DNA of 64,000 nt, taken from contig NZ_PCNZ01000001.1 of NCBI RefSeq assembly GCF_002975175.1, positions 186,001 through 250,000 on the forward strand, given 5' to 3'. The stretch is from Bacillus sp. MYb209 (lineage in GTDB: Bacteria; Bacillota; Bacilli; Bacillales; Bacillaceae_G). The position numbers and the translations under genes were made by a program. Positions 33,391-42,734 of this stretch are shown here, piece by piece (position 1 is the stretch's first letter; the number at the start of each line of letters is the position of its first letter). Below the pieces are notes generated by a model. That model was given only the letters and a program-made list of their open reading frames with translations. It ran no database searches and had not been told where the DNA came from.

Positions 33391-33645
33391 ATGGACAACA
33401 ATGAGAAAAAATGCAACGTCATCTCTATTGATGGAAAGAAAAAGAAGAGCGACACATATTCCTATCCAAAATTAGTAGTAGAAAACAAAACGTATGAGTT
33501 CTCTTCATTCGTCTTATGCGGTGAAACACCAGACGGCAGACGCTTAGTTCTTACCCATATGATTTCTACTGATGAGTTTGCAGGGTTTGTAAAATCTTTA
33601 GATACTGTACTACAAAAGAAAATTGAACGAATCTTTTTTTCATAA
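33391..33645 (+). CDS. Conserved hypothetical small protein
   Basis: The product has 84 residues from the ATG at 33391, seven bases after AAGGAGGG. It begins MDNNEKKCNVISIDGKKKKS and holds VVENKTYEFSSFVLCGETPD and DEFAGFVKSLDTVLQKKIER. Soluble; no family recognised. It lies between divergent GNAT and convergent dynA, with the ends of this gene and dynA only three bases apart. Confidence 0.72.
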   Translation: MDNNEKKCNVISIDGKKKKSDTYSYPKLVVENKTYEFSSFVLCGETPDGRRLVLTHMISTDEFAGFVKSLDTVLQKKIERIFFS

Positions 33646-33648
33646 CAG

Positions 33649-36600
33649 CTATTTAATATAAATTTCTTTTTCAATTTCTACTAACTGCTTTTGTAGCTCT
33701 TCTTTACTTTGTTCGTATAGTGATACATCAATTGTTTCAGCTAAAGCGAATAATATACTTTCATAATAATTCTCAACATCTTGCTGCATCACTTTTTGGA
33801 ATAGGTTCCATTTTGCATCCCACTCTTGCTTATAATGATGAACGAATAAATCTTCTTCATCAACTACATAGTTTGATACGAAAGGTTCTAACACTCCTTT
33901 AGCGTCTTCTTGCATAAAAGCTTTATCATTTTTTTCAAAAAAGCTTTTCTCATTTTTAAAATGTGCTAGTGCCTTTTTAAAATCTTTTATTTCTATTGAA
34001 GGAAACGGCTCTTTATGTGTAATAACTTTATATTCATAATCCACTGTTCCACCCATAGAAATCGATTCATTTTCCACTTTGCAATTCACAACAATTTCAT
34101 CCTTTGCACACTTCATCGCTTCATCTATCCATTTTTCAAGACGTAATGATGTCGCACGCATTTCTTGTAATAAATCATGTTGAATAAATGAAACTAATTC
34201 CATTACACATTGTTGCAACTGCATTTTCACATTTCCATCTGTTCGTAACGAAGCCGGATTAATAAATTCAGTAAACACATCGTTATAGCGTAAAAATAGA
34301 CGTTGGTGTACATAATAAAGCAATTCTTTCACTTCATTTTGCATTGCTTGCTCTTCAGCAAGCACACTATATGATGAAATAATATGAAGTAGCTGATCAC
34401 GCTCTGCTTCATATTTTTTTGTTTGCTTCTCTTTCTCATCATTTCCCTGCTTCGCGCCATTTATCATATTTACAAGAAGCTGATTCGCTCCTTGCAATGC
34501 ACCATATAAAGCATGCACAGATACAAGCATTAAATCCCTCATCATAAAGGACGTAAATGATTCTTCAAACTTAGCAATCCCAGAGTTTTGTAAAATACCA
34601 TACTTTTCTTTATCAATACTTTTCCCTTGTTTTTCTTCGAGTGCACATAAACTTGAAATTGCAAATAAGCGTGGATTTCTAATACCATATTGTAAAAGCT
34701 GATCCGCAATATAACCTTTTACCATTTCAAGCTCTTCTTCAGATTGAGCTAAATCGGCTGCATTAATTAAGAAGAACATTTTATCAAGCGCAAACGTATC
34801 TTTTACACGACCGAGCTGAATTAAAAATTCACGATCTGCACGAGAGAAAACATGGTTATAGTATGTTACGAATAAAATAGCATCCGCATTCTTTATATAT
34901 TGGAATGCAACATCAGTGTGACGAGCATTAATAGAATCAGCCCCTGGTGTATCCACAAGAGCTACCCCTTGCCTTGTTAAAGCACAATCATAATAAAGCT
35001 CCATATACTCAACAAAACATGATTTTTCTTCATTTGCTACATAATCAGAGAACTCCTCTAACGTAACTTGTACTTGTTCACCTAAATGAGCAGCAACTGC
35101 CCCATACCCTTTTTGTACCGCTCGTAAAAAGCTAAATGTTGTTTTTTGCTTCCCGCTTGGTGAAGGATATTTCATAATTTTATCAATTTGTGTTAGCGCT
35201 TCTTCCAACGTAGCAATTTCATAGTGAAACATTTTATAAACGGCTTTCATATCTTCAAATAGTGCTTGCTCTGACTTAAACTGCACAATTACCGTTCCAT
35301 GTGGTTTGTCTTCTGTAACTGGCAAAATTTGATTTATTGTTGCTGTCGTTGGATTTGGTGATACAGGAAGTACCTTTTCACCAAGTAATGCATTGGCAAA
35401 TGATGATTTACCTGCACTAAAAGCTCCAAATAATGCTACTGTAAATTGCTTCGTTTCCACGCGCTTTCTTTTACTAACTACTTCTTGCTGTAAATGTTTA
35501 AGTGTAGGCAATGGATCTAATATCGTTTCAGCTTTCTTCACTTTTTCTAATATACGCTGAATATTTAAAGCTTTCGTTCCTTTAATCTCTTCTTCACTAG
35601 CCGCTACGTTATCATTTACAATTTCTTGCTCTTGTAGTGTAAACTTCTCACTAACAACTTGTTTTTCACTTTGTAATATTTCGTCTATTCGCAATCCATC
35701 TGGCGTAGAAACACGATCATACCAAACATCTTGTAAATAGCCCTCATATTCCTCATACGTCTTAATGTATTGTAATTTCGTTTCTTTCGCTGTTTGTAAC
35801 ATCGTATATTTTTCAATTTCCTCTTCAATACGGGCAACTTCTATCTTCACTTTTTTCTGCAATGCATCCGTACTTTTTTCAAAAATTTGCTGAGATTTCA
35901 TAAAGTATCTTTTCTTCAACTCATTTGCAACGTCAGCAGTATACAGAAGTAAGTAATCACCAGTAAATCCAGCCCCTTGTTTAATTGTTTCAGCCAACAC
36001 TTCCGGTCCGAAAGCAATCTCTAACGCATATATGTCTTTCCCTATTTCTTCTGTAAATAACCCTTCTTCTTTTAAGAAGGCTACAATAAATTCTTTCACA
36101 TGAAAATCAAGTTGCGTTTCAACAGTCTTTTGAAGAGCAGAATAAAAAGCATCTACACGTCTTTGCTTTTCTTGCTCTGTCTTTCCTTTCGCAAATAACA
36201 AACCAACTTTAAACTTCGTTAATTTCGTTTCTAAATACCCGTTTGCCAATGCTCTCATTTCAAATGGCATTAAATACGCGTTATCTAATATAGCTTGTAA
36301 ACCTTTTATAAACTCATTTCTCACATCGGATTCTTTACTAGCCGCGCGATTTTTATTTTCAGTTAACTCTTCTTTCTTTTCGACTATCTCTGAAAGGGAA
36401 AGCAGTGATGTCAATTCTTCTTCATATTTCATGAGATATTTTTCATTTTCAGAAAGTATGAACGAGCAATGTTCTTGCAGTAAATATTCTGTTTCTCGCT
36501 CCATTCCATTTCTTACATACTGCTCTTTTTCTTTCATAATTGAAGAAATTAATACTTCTAATCTTTGAATTTCATTGTACGGATGATTCATCATTCGTAA

Positions 36601-37308
36601 CGATGTATAAAAAATACCATCTACTTCTATATCCCAGTTAGAAAAAGACTGTTTTACACTATCTCTATACTCTTCAAACGATAGTTCATTTTCTTTATGT
36701 TTATCTATTTGGTTTACAACAAGATAAACCGTTTTATTACGTTGTTTCAATTCTTTAACAAATTGTAAGTTAACCTCTGATTGGACATGGTTATAATCCA
36801 TCATATAGAAAATAACATCTGCTAGATGCAGTGTTGATTCTGTCGCTAATTGGTGGGCATCATCCGTAGAATCAATTCCGGGCGTATCAACTAACATAAC
36901 CCCATCAGGAATTGGCGCATCATTTCGATAAATATGAACACCAATTACTTCATCACCGTCTTTACATATTTGTTTTAATTCTTCTGCTGAATATGCGCCG
37001 TCATATTCATACTGTTCTCCAGACTTAATCGTTACAACAACGCGATCAGATCCTCTTTCAATTTTAACGACGTTAGCACTCGTTGGAATCGGACTTGTCG
37101 GTAATAATTGCGCTTTATATAGGTGATTCATCATTGTCGATTTCCCCGCAGAAAAATGACCACAAAAAGCTAGCATAAGCTGCTCTTGTTTATATTTTTG
37201 AATCACTTCAAACAACTTCAAACTATTCTCTACATCGCCGTTTTTTTGCCACTCTTCATAAAAACAAACAAGTTTTTTCATACCGTTTGTCTGTACTATG
37301 TTTGTCAT
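33649..37308 (-). CDS. dynA: Double dynamin-like GTPase DynA (YpbR)
   Basis: The 1219-residue protein carries two complete dynamin modules. The first GTPase has P-loop GHFSAGKSTMMNH (from residue 50), DTPGIDSTDD and NQIDKHKEN. The second has GAFSAGKSSFANALLG (near residue 630), DTPGADSINAR and NAADLAQSEEE. Long helical stalks separate them. B. subtilis DynA (about 1193 residues) tethers and fuses membranes and helps resist phages and membrane damage. An AAAGGGG site precedes the ATG. Confidence 0.93.
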   Translation of the reverse strand: MTNIVQTNGMKKLVCFYEEWQKNGDVENSLKLFEVIQKYKQEQLMLAFCGHFSAGKSTMMNHLYKAQLLPTSPIPTSANVVKIERGSDRVVVTIKSGEQYEYDGAYSAEELKQICKDGDEVIGVHIYRNDAPIPDGVMLVDTPGIDSTDDAHQLATESTLHLADVIFYMMDYNHVQSEVNLQFVKELKQRNKTVYLVVNQIDKHKENELSFEEYRDSVKQSFSNWDIEVDGIFYTSLRMMNHPYNEIQRLEVLISSIMKEKEQYVRNGMERETEYLLQEHCSFILSENEKYLMKYEEELTSLLSLSEIVEKKEELTENKNRAASKESDVRNEFIKGLQAILDNAYLMPFEMRALANGYLETKLTKFKVGLLFAKGKTEQEKQRRVDAFYSALQKTVETQLDFHVKEFIVAFLKEEGLFTEEIGKDIYALEIAFGPEVLAETIKQGAGFTGDYLLLYTADVANELKKRYFMKSQQIFEKSTDALQKKVKIEVARIEEEIEKYTMLQTAKETKLQYIKTYEEYEGYLQDVWYDRVSTPDGLRIDEILQSEKQVVSEKFTLQEQEIVNDNVAASEEEIKGTKALNIQRILEKVKKAETILDPLPTLKHLQQEVVSKRKRVETKQFTVALFGAFSAGKSSFANALLGEKVLPVSPNPTTATINQILPVTEDKPHGTVIVQFKSEQALFEDMKAVYKMFHYEIATLEEALTQIDKIMKYPSPSGKQKTTFSFLRAVQKGYGAVAAHLGEQVQVTLEEFSDYVANEEKSCFVEYMELYYDCALTRQGVALVDTPGADSINARHTDVAFQYIKNADAILFVTYYNHVFSRADREFLIQLGRVKDTFALDKMFFLINAADLAQSEEELEMVKGYIADQLLQYGIRNPRLFAISSLCALEEKQGKSIDKEKYGILQNSGIAKFEESFTSFMMRDLMLVSVHALYGALQGANQLLVNMINGAKQGNDEKEKQTKKYEAERDQLLHIISSYSVLAEEQAMQNEVKELLYYVHQRLFLRYNDVFTEFINPASLRTDGNVKMQLQQCVMELVSFIQHDLLQEMRATSLRLEKWIDEAMKCAKDEIVVNCKVENESISMGGTVDYEYKVITHKEPFPSIEIKDFKKALAHFKNEKSFFEKNDKAFMQEDAKGVLEPFVSNYVVDEEDLFVHHYKQEWDAKWNLFQKVMQQDVENYYESILFALAETIDVSLYEQSKEELQKQLVEIEKEIYIK

Positions 37309-37341
37309 CCCCTTGTTCCCCTTTATCCAAGATGTATATAC

Positions 37342-37436
37342 TTTATCCCGCTATTTTTGGGCAGTAAAAACCCGTTTCGTGCGGGCTAATAATCAGTGAG
37401 GGATAGACCTCCCCGCTGATTAAAGTTTCACTTTAT
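37342..37436 (-). repeat. bcr1 element, reverse orientation, internally deleted
   Basis: An 85-base copy (37347-37431) inverted relative to the others, flanked by TTTAT at 37342-37346 and 37432-37436. It keeps the TTTTTGGGCAGTAAAA end and the GGGGA-type first hairpin. It lies in the dynA upstream region. Confidence 0.85.
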
Positions 37437-37475
37437 TATCATACTAAATTTTCAGCATATTCACATCAAAAATAA

Positions 37476-37514
37476 AAAATCCCTTTCATTCTTTTTACAA
37501 ATGAAAGGGATTTT
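37476..37514 (-). terminator. Terminator of the 28-residue peptide gene
   Basis: Arms AAAATCCCTTTCATT and AATGAAAGGGATTTT; on the minus strand it is followed by TTTTTATTTTT. Confidence 0.85.
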
Positions 37515-37526
37515 ATGTAATATTAT

Positions 37527-37613
37527 TCATTTTGTTGTTCCTACTCCATTTAATACATACTTTGTAACACCAACATATATAGCAATCGTTCCTGCAACAA
37601 GTGCATACACCAT
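37527..37613 (-). CDS. 28-residue single-span membrane peptide under Fur-box control
   Basis: An ATG at 37613, seven bases after GGTG, encodes MVYALVAGTIAIYVGVTKYV followed by LNGVGTTK. It is one predicted membrane helix. The reading frame is short, but it has its own promoter, two Fur-like boxes and a strong terminator, which together define a transcription unit. No homologue is recognised; a role in iron-limited membranes is inferred from the regulation alone. Confidence 0.62.
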   Translation of the reverse strand: MVYALVAGTIAIYVGVTKYVLNGVGTTK

Positions 37614-37633
37614 ATTAACACACCAACCTTTTT

Positions 37634-37648
37634 TGATAATGATTATCA
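37634..37648 (-). promoter_or_regulatory. Fur box 1 (perfect 7-1-7)
   Basis: TGATAATGATTATCA matches the B. subtilis Fur consensus TGATAAT-N-ATTATCA exactly. It lies just downstream of the start region of the micro-gene promoter. Confidence 0.85.
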
Positions 37649-37659
37649 CTTTTGAATAC

Positions 37660-37688
37660 ATTTTATCATTAAAGAGAATCATTATCAA
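37660..37688 (-). promoter_or_regulatory. Promoter with overlapping second Fur-like box
   Basis: TTGATA (37683-37688) and TAAAAT (37660-37665) are 17 bases apart. A second Fur-like site (37673-37687, twelve of fourteen consensus positions) covers the -35 and part of the spacer. Iron-bound Fur would block polymerase. Confidence 0.75.
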
Positions 37689-37700
37689 CAATTTTCTAAA

Positions 37701-37730
37701 AAAGAAAGCTCCTTCGGGAAAAGGAGCTTT
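37701..37730 (-). terminator. Terminator-like hairpin upstream of the micro-gene promoter
   Basis: Stem AAAGCTCCTT / AAGGAGCTTT followed on the minus strand by TCTTTTTT. It may insulate the micro-gene from read-through; no gene is visible upstream to 37884 on that strand. Confidence 0.65.
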
Positions 37731-37884
37731 ACTGCCTGTTTTAAAGAAGTTTAAAACTTGCTGTGCACTCTTATTATATCTCATAATACACATCTTAACA
37801 GTTTTAAAAATTGGAAATAACCTATATACCCTCCCCTTTACATTTTGTATAATAAAAGGGAATTACTTAACAAGGAGGAAAATA

Positions 37885-39048
37885 ATGACACAAAATCTCA
37901 CGCAAGGCGAGAGGATACACTCTATCGATATTATTAGAGGAATAGCTGTACTTGGTATTTTTCTTGTTAACTGGCCAGTTATTGCCGGAGTTGACTCAAG
38001 TGAAATTTCAGGGATTTACGAAGGAGTAGACAGCTACATCCGCCTATTTTACGATATGTTTATTCAAACGAAATTTTATACTATTTTTTCGTTTTTATTC
38101 GGATTAGGTTTTTATATCTTTATGAATCGTGCTGAGGCGAAAACAGATCGTCCAAAAACTTTGTTTGTTCGCCGTCTTCTCATTTTATTATTATTTGGTT
38201 TCTTGCATTACGTTCTTTTATGGGATGGAGACATCTTACATACTTATGCAATCACTGGGTTTTTCTTATTTCTATTTTACAAGAGAGAGCCACGTACTAT
38301 TTTAATATGGTCAATTGTACTATTAAGTTTCATGCAATTGTTCACATTATTAGGTTCTCTTCTAATGGCACTAGTGCCGTTAAATGAATTAGACCTTTCC
38401 TCAGCAATTATACCGTTAGAAAACTGGGGCTTACAAATCGAAGACAGATTCCATTCATTCTATTCGGAAGCAATAGGAAACAGTTTCATTATGCTTCCTG
38501 AAACACTAGGGTTGTTTTTACTCGGATTATACGCTGGTAAAAAAGATATTTTCCGTCGTGCAAAAGAATTAGATCCAAAACTAAAAAAATGGCAAATTAT
38601 TATTTTCATTTTAACATTGCCAATGTGGTTTATTATGATTCACTTCTTTATTAACAACCAACCTTATACACCATTTACCCTTATGGGCATTACGATGATA
38701 AGCGGAAAAACATTATTCATCTTTTACATTTTTACACTGATGCGCTTATTACAAAAAGAAAGATGGCAAAAATTATTACGCCCATTCCAATATGTCGGAC
38801 GAATGGCGTTAACAAATTATATCACGCATACGATTGTTACGTTACTTGTATTCGGTCTATTTTTCAAAAATTATTATCCCGCTCCATTATGGGTCGGGCC
38901 ACTATTTTGCATCGGTTTCTACACGTTACAAATCTTCATTAGCCGCTGGTGGCTTTCTCGTTATCAATACGGGCCACTTGAATATATATGGCGCCTCGGT
39001 ACGTACGGTAAGATGATGCCACTTAAAAAGAAAAGCAAGGTCTCATAA
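37885..39048 (+). CDS. DUF418 family membrane protein
   Basis: The product has 387 residues from the ATG at 37885 after AAGGAGG; a longer frame from 37501 crosses the micro-gene terminator and Fur sites and is not credible. It begins MTQNLTQGERIHSIDIIRGI with the conserved IRGxAVLGIFLVN, about 10 membrane helices and a C-terminal DUF418 part (GRMALTNYITHTIV). Acyltransferase-3-like fold; substrate unknown. Confidence 0.87.
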   Translation: MTQNLTQGERIHSIDIIRGIAVLGIFLVNWPVIAGVDSSEISGIYEGVDSYIRLFYDMFIQTKFYTIFSFLFGLGFYIFMNRAEAKTDRPKTLFVRRLLILLLFGFLHYVLLWDGDILHTYAITGFFLFLFYKREPRTILIWSIVLLSFMQLFTLLGSLLMALVPLNELDLSSAIIPLENWGLQIEDRFHSFYSEAIGNSFIMLPETLGLFLLGLYAGKKDIFRRAKELDPKLKKWQIIIFILTLPMWFIMIHFFINNQPYTPFTLMGITMISGKTLFIFYIFTLMRLLQKERWQKLLRPFQYVGRMALTNYITHTIVTLLVFGLFFKNYYPAPLWVGPLFCIGFYTLQIFISRWWLSRYQYGPLEYIWRLGTYGKMMPLKKKSKVS

Positions 39049-39065
39049 TGAGACCTTGCTTTTTT
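39031..39065. terminator. Bidirectional terminator overlapping the DUF418 gene stop
   Basis: Arms AAAAGCAAGGTCTCA and TGAGACCTTGCTTTTT; the TAA stop is in the loop. It also ends xpt-pbuX. Confidence 0.9.
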
Positions 39066-40380
39066 ATGCTTCTCTTACTGCACTTTGCATCGGAACTGGC
39101 TCTTCTTTTACTTTACGCTGCGGCACCATGTTAAATACAATATTTAAAAGTACGGCTGATGCACTTCCAAGTACAATTCCGTTATCTGTTAAAATACGAA
39201 TGTTTTCCGGAAGCTGTGAGAATAACGTTGGAACGACTGTAACACCAAGTCCGATTCCGACAGAACATGCAACGATTAATAAATTCTCTTGTTTTCCAAA
39301 ATCAACACTGCTTAACATTTTAATGCCATACGCCATTACCATGCCGAACATTGCTAACATCGCACCGCCAAGTACTGATTTCGGAATAATTGTTGTAATG
39401 GCTGCAATTTTAGGAATAAATCCAAGAGCGATTAACATACCACCGCAAGTATAAATAATAACGCGATTTCTCACTCCAGTTAATTGAATAAGACCTACGT
39501 TTTGAGAGTACGTTGTATATGGAAATGCGTTAAAAATACCGCCTAAAATCATTGCTAACCCTTCTGCGCGATAGCCTTTTGTTAATTCTTTTTCACCGAT
39601 CTTTTTATTGCAAATATCAGATAATGCAAAATATACACCTGTTGCTTCCACAATCCCTACGCAAGCAACGAGAATCATCGTAATAATTGGCGTTAATTCA
39701 AATGTTGGTGTACCGAAGTAAAATGGCTGAATGCCGTGGAACCAGTCTGCCTCTCCAACCGCTTGCAAGCTTACTTTCCCCATAAATGCTGCAACGATTG
39801 TACCGAACAAAAGACCAAGTAATATAGAGATTGAACGGATAAATCCGTCAAAGAAACGATACATAATAATGATAAATAATAAAACACCAAATGCTAATGC
39901 TAAGTTTTCAAGACTTCCAAAGTCTTTACTTCCTACTCCCCCAGCCATATCATTAATTGCTGCTGGAACAAGTGTAACCCCAATTACTGTAACGACAGAT
40001 CCTGTTACAACAGGAGGAAACAGTTTTACAAGTTTCCCAAATAATTTCGCGAAAATAACAACAAATAATCCCGCAGCAATAATTGCTCCATATATAGAGG
40101 ACACGCCGTATTGTTTACCAATTGCAATCATCGGTCCAACCGCTGTAAATGTACAACCAAGTACAACCGGAAGCCCAATACCGAAAAAGCGATTTGATAA
40201 TGCTTGTAAAATCGTTGCAACGCCGCACATTAATAAATCAATGGATACTAAATACGTTAATTCTTGTTGATTTAAACCAAGTCCCCCGCCGACAATAAGT
40301 GGAACAATAATTGCGCCAGCGTACATTGCAAGCATGTGCTGAATGCCGAGCGATGCGATTTTAAATGGGTGCTGCTTCAT
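39064..40380 (-). CDS. pbuX: Xanthine permease PbuX
   Basis: The 438-residue protein (same length as B. subtilis PbuX) has about 14 membrane helices and NCS2 nucleobase:cation symporter motifs: PLIVGGGLGLNQQELTYLVS, QYGVSSIYGAIIAAG, and ATGVYFALSDI. It imports xanthine with protons. It lies two bases after xpt, so the two form the salvage operon under the guanine riboswitch. Confidence 0.93.
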   Translation of the reverse strand: MKQHPFKIASLGIQHMLAMYAGAIIVPLIVGGGLGLNQQELTYLVSIDLLMCGVATILQALSNRFFGIGLPVVLGCTFTAVGPMIAIGKQYGVSSIYGAIIAAGLFVVIFAKLFGKLVKLFPPVVTGSVVTVIGVTLVPAAINDMAGGVGSKDFGSLENLALAFGVLLFIIIMYRFFDGFIRSISILLGLLFGTIVAAFMGKVSLQAVGEADWFHGIQPFYFGTPTFELTPIITMILVACVGIVEATGVYFALSDICNKKIGEKELTKGYRAEGLAMILGGIFNAFPYTTYSQNVGLIQLTGVRNRVIIYTCGGMLIALGFIPKIAAITTIIPKSVLGGAMLAMFGMVMAYGIKMLSSVDFGKQENLLIVACSVGIGLGVTVVPTLFSQLPENIRILTDNGIVLGSASAVLLNIVFNMVPQRKVKEEPVPMQSAVREA

Positions 40381-40382
40381 TG

Positions 40383-41072
<690 letters not shown>

Positions 41073-41097
41073 CTAAACAAGCAAATATATTCGTCCT

Positions 41098-41170
41098 CAC
41101 TCATAGTCAAAGTATTTACGGTACTTCGGTAGAAACTTGCAGGCCATATCCCCGCGATTATATGAGTGTA
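41098..41170 (-). promoter_or_regulatory. Guanine (purine) riboswitch aptamer
   Basis: On the minus strand: ACACTCATATAATCGCGGGG, ATATGGCCTGCAAGTTTCTA, CCGAAGTACCGTAAATACTT, TGACTATGAGTG. P1 pairs ACTCATA with TATGAGT. The base at the specificity position is C in GACTAT, which means guanine/hypoxanthine rather than adenine (GATTAT). Confidence 0.95.
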
Positions 41171-41198
41171 GCTAACTTATTTATTTATTTATAGAAGG

Positions 41199-41227
41199 AT
41201 TATAACGCACTTTTTTCACTTTGAAAA
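41199..41227 (-). promoter_or_regulatory. Promoter of xpt-pbuX
   Basis: TTTTCA (41222-41227) and TATAAT (41199-41204) with a 17-base spacer, about 25-30 bases before the aptamer. Confidence 0.65.
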
Positions 41228-41305
41228 GCATTTATCGTAAAAACACGTACAAATTTTATGAAAACACCATTTTCGTTCGAGTTTTTCAAACTCTTACATT
41301 TCATA

Positions 41306-42052
41306 TTACAACGTCGTTAATATGATAGGCCCATCCTTCGTAATCGCAATTGTATGCTCATATTGTGCAGATAATTTCCCATCCATCGTCCTTGCAGTCC
41401 ATCCGTTTAAATCTACTTTAGAATATCGCATACCGGCATTTATAATAGGTTCAATTGTAATTACCATTCCTTCTTGTAATTCTGGCCCTTGCCTTGGCTT
41501 ACCAAAATGAAAAATTGCTGGTTCCTCATGAATTTCTTTACCAATTCCGTGTCCCGTAAAGTCTCTTGCAACAGAAAACCCTTCAGAAGCTACATAACTT
41601 TCAATTGCGTATCCAATATCTCCAACATGATTACCACTTATCGCTTGCTCAATCCCTTTATATAAAGCACTCTCTGCTACTAACAATAACCTTTTTGCTT
41701 CATCAGAAATATCTCCAACTATATACGTCCATGCAGAATCCGAGAGTGCACCATTTAAGTTTACTACCATGTCAATTGTCACAATATCTCCTTCACTTAA
41801 AGGAACATCTGTTGGAAACCCATGACACATTTCATTGTTCACAGATGCACATATTGCGTACGGATAATCGTTATACCCTTTCTGTTCGGACCTGGCACCA
41901 TGCTCTTCTAAATATGCTTCAACAAACGTATCAATTTCTTGTGTAGTGATACCTGGTTTCATCATTTTTGCGATTTCTCTATGACAAGAAGCTAGTAACT
42001 TCCCCGATTCATGCATCAAATCTATTTCATTTTTCGTTTTAATTGTAATCAT
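41306..42052 (-). CDS. map: Methionine aminopeptidase type I (second, MapB/YflG-like)
   Basis: The 248-residue protein has the five metal ligands in order: Asp in VTIDMVV, Asp in GALSDSAW, His in FTGHGIGKEIHEEP, Glu in ITIEPII and Glu in AQYEHTIAI. It removes the initiator methionine from nascent proteins. Bacillus has two such enzymes; the location away from the ribosomal-protein operon marks this as the YflG/MapB type. Single-gene unit. Confidence 0.9.
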   Translation of the reverse strand: MITIKTKNEIDLMHESGKLLASCHREIAKMMKPGITTQEIDTFVEAYLEEHGARSEQKGYNDYPYAICASVNNEMCHGFPTDVPLSEGDIVTIDMVVNLNGALSDSAWTYIVGDISDEAKRLLLVAESALYKGIEQAISGNHVGDIGYAIESYVASEGFSVARDFTGHGIGKEIHEEPAIFHFGKPRQGPELQEGMVITIEPIINAGMRYSKVDLNGWTARTMDGKLSAQYEHTIAITKDGPIILTTL

Positions 42053-42212
42053 ACTACCTCTACCTCTCCTTACTAAACTTGCTATTTGCTACTAAACTTC
42101 AATCATACACATCCTCTTCCAAAATTTCAAAACTTCTAACTACATCAAGTACAAAAACAAACATCATTTATTTCAACATCAAAATAAAAAAACAGAAGCC
42201 CCTTTCTGTTTC

Positions 42213-42686
42213 TTAATCATTTTTACATATATAGTTCATTTTCAAAAACTCAAAACAACTGCCATTCGTTTTTTGAATAAACGTTCCAACTGCTTCGAAT
42301 CCTGCTTTTTTATATACTTCGATTGCCCTTTCATTAAATGCCGCTACCGATAATGTTATATAGTCACAGTTATATTTTTCTTTACTAAAATCTAATCCAG
42401 CTTTTACGAACTGTAAACCTAATCCATTGCCTGTTATATCAGGTCTCATTCCAAGTCCTATATCAACCGTTTGATTATTTATTTTACAAAAACTAAAGAA
42501 GCCAATTATAATATCGTTTTCTTTCACGACAAATGTAGTATTTCCTCTCATATGAGCATTTAAAAAGTCCACTAAATCTTCTTGATCTGCCTCTATATCA
42601 TAAAAAGAATACTCCCCTTCATAATGCCAGTTGTATGCAATTTCTTCCGCTTCCGCTTGCGACATTACTATAAACATATAGCCCAT
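42213..42686 (-). CDS. GNAT family N-acetyltransferase
   Basis: The product has 157 residues from the ATG at 42686, eight bases after GAGGGAG. GNAT motif GMRPDITGNGLGLQFVKAGL binds acetyl-CoA; FNERAIEVYKKAGFE follows. It resembles RimJ/YkkB-like acetyltransferases. Target unknown. It shares direction with ypwA but a terminator separates them. Confidence 0.83.
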   Translation of the reverse strand: MGYMFIVMSQAEAEEIAYNWHYEGEYSFYDIEADQEDLVDFLNAHMRGNTTFVVKENDIIIGFFSFCKINNQTVDIGLGMRPDITGNGLGLQFVKAGLDFSKEKYNCDYITLSVAAFNERAIEVYKKAGFEAVGTFIQKTNGSCFEFLKMNYICKND

Positions 42687-42703
42687 TTCTCTCACTCCCT
42701 CAT

Positions 42704-42730
42704 AAAAAAGAGCTGCAATTAAGCAGCTCC
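42704..42730 (-). terminator. Terminator of ypwA
   Basis: Stem GAGCTGC / GCAGCTC with an AATTAA loop, followed on the minus strand by TTTTTTATG. Confidence 0.82.
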
Positions 42731-42734
42731 TGTT

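Noticed and set aside
37501-37884. Long N-terminal extension of the DUF418 gene
   Set aside because: It would read through a terminator and Fur boxes of the opposite-strand unit; ATG 37885 has AAGGAGG and begins the conserved family sequence.
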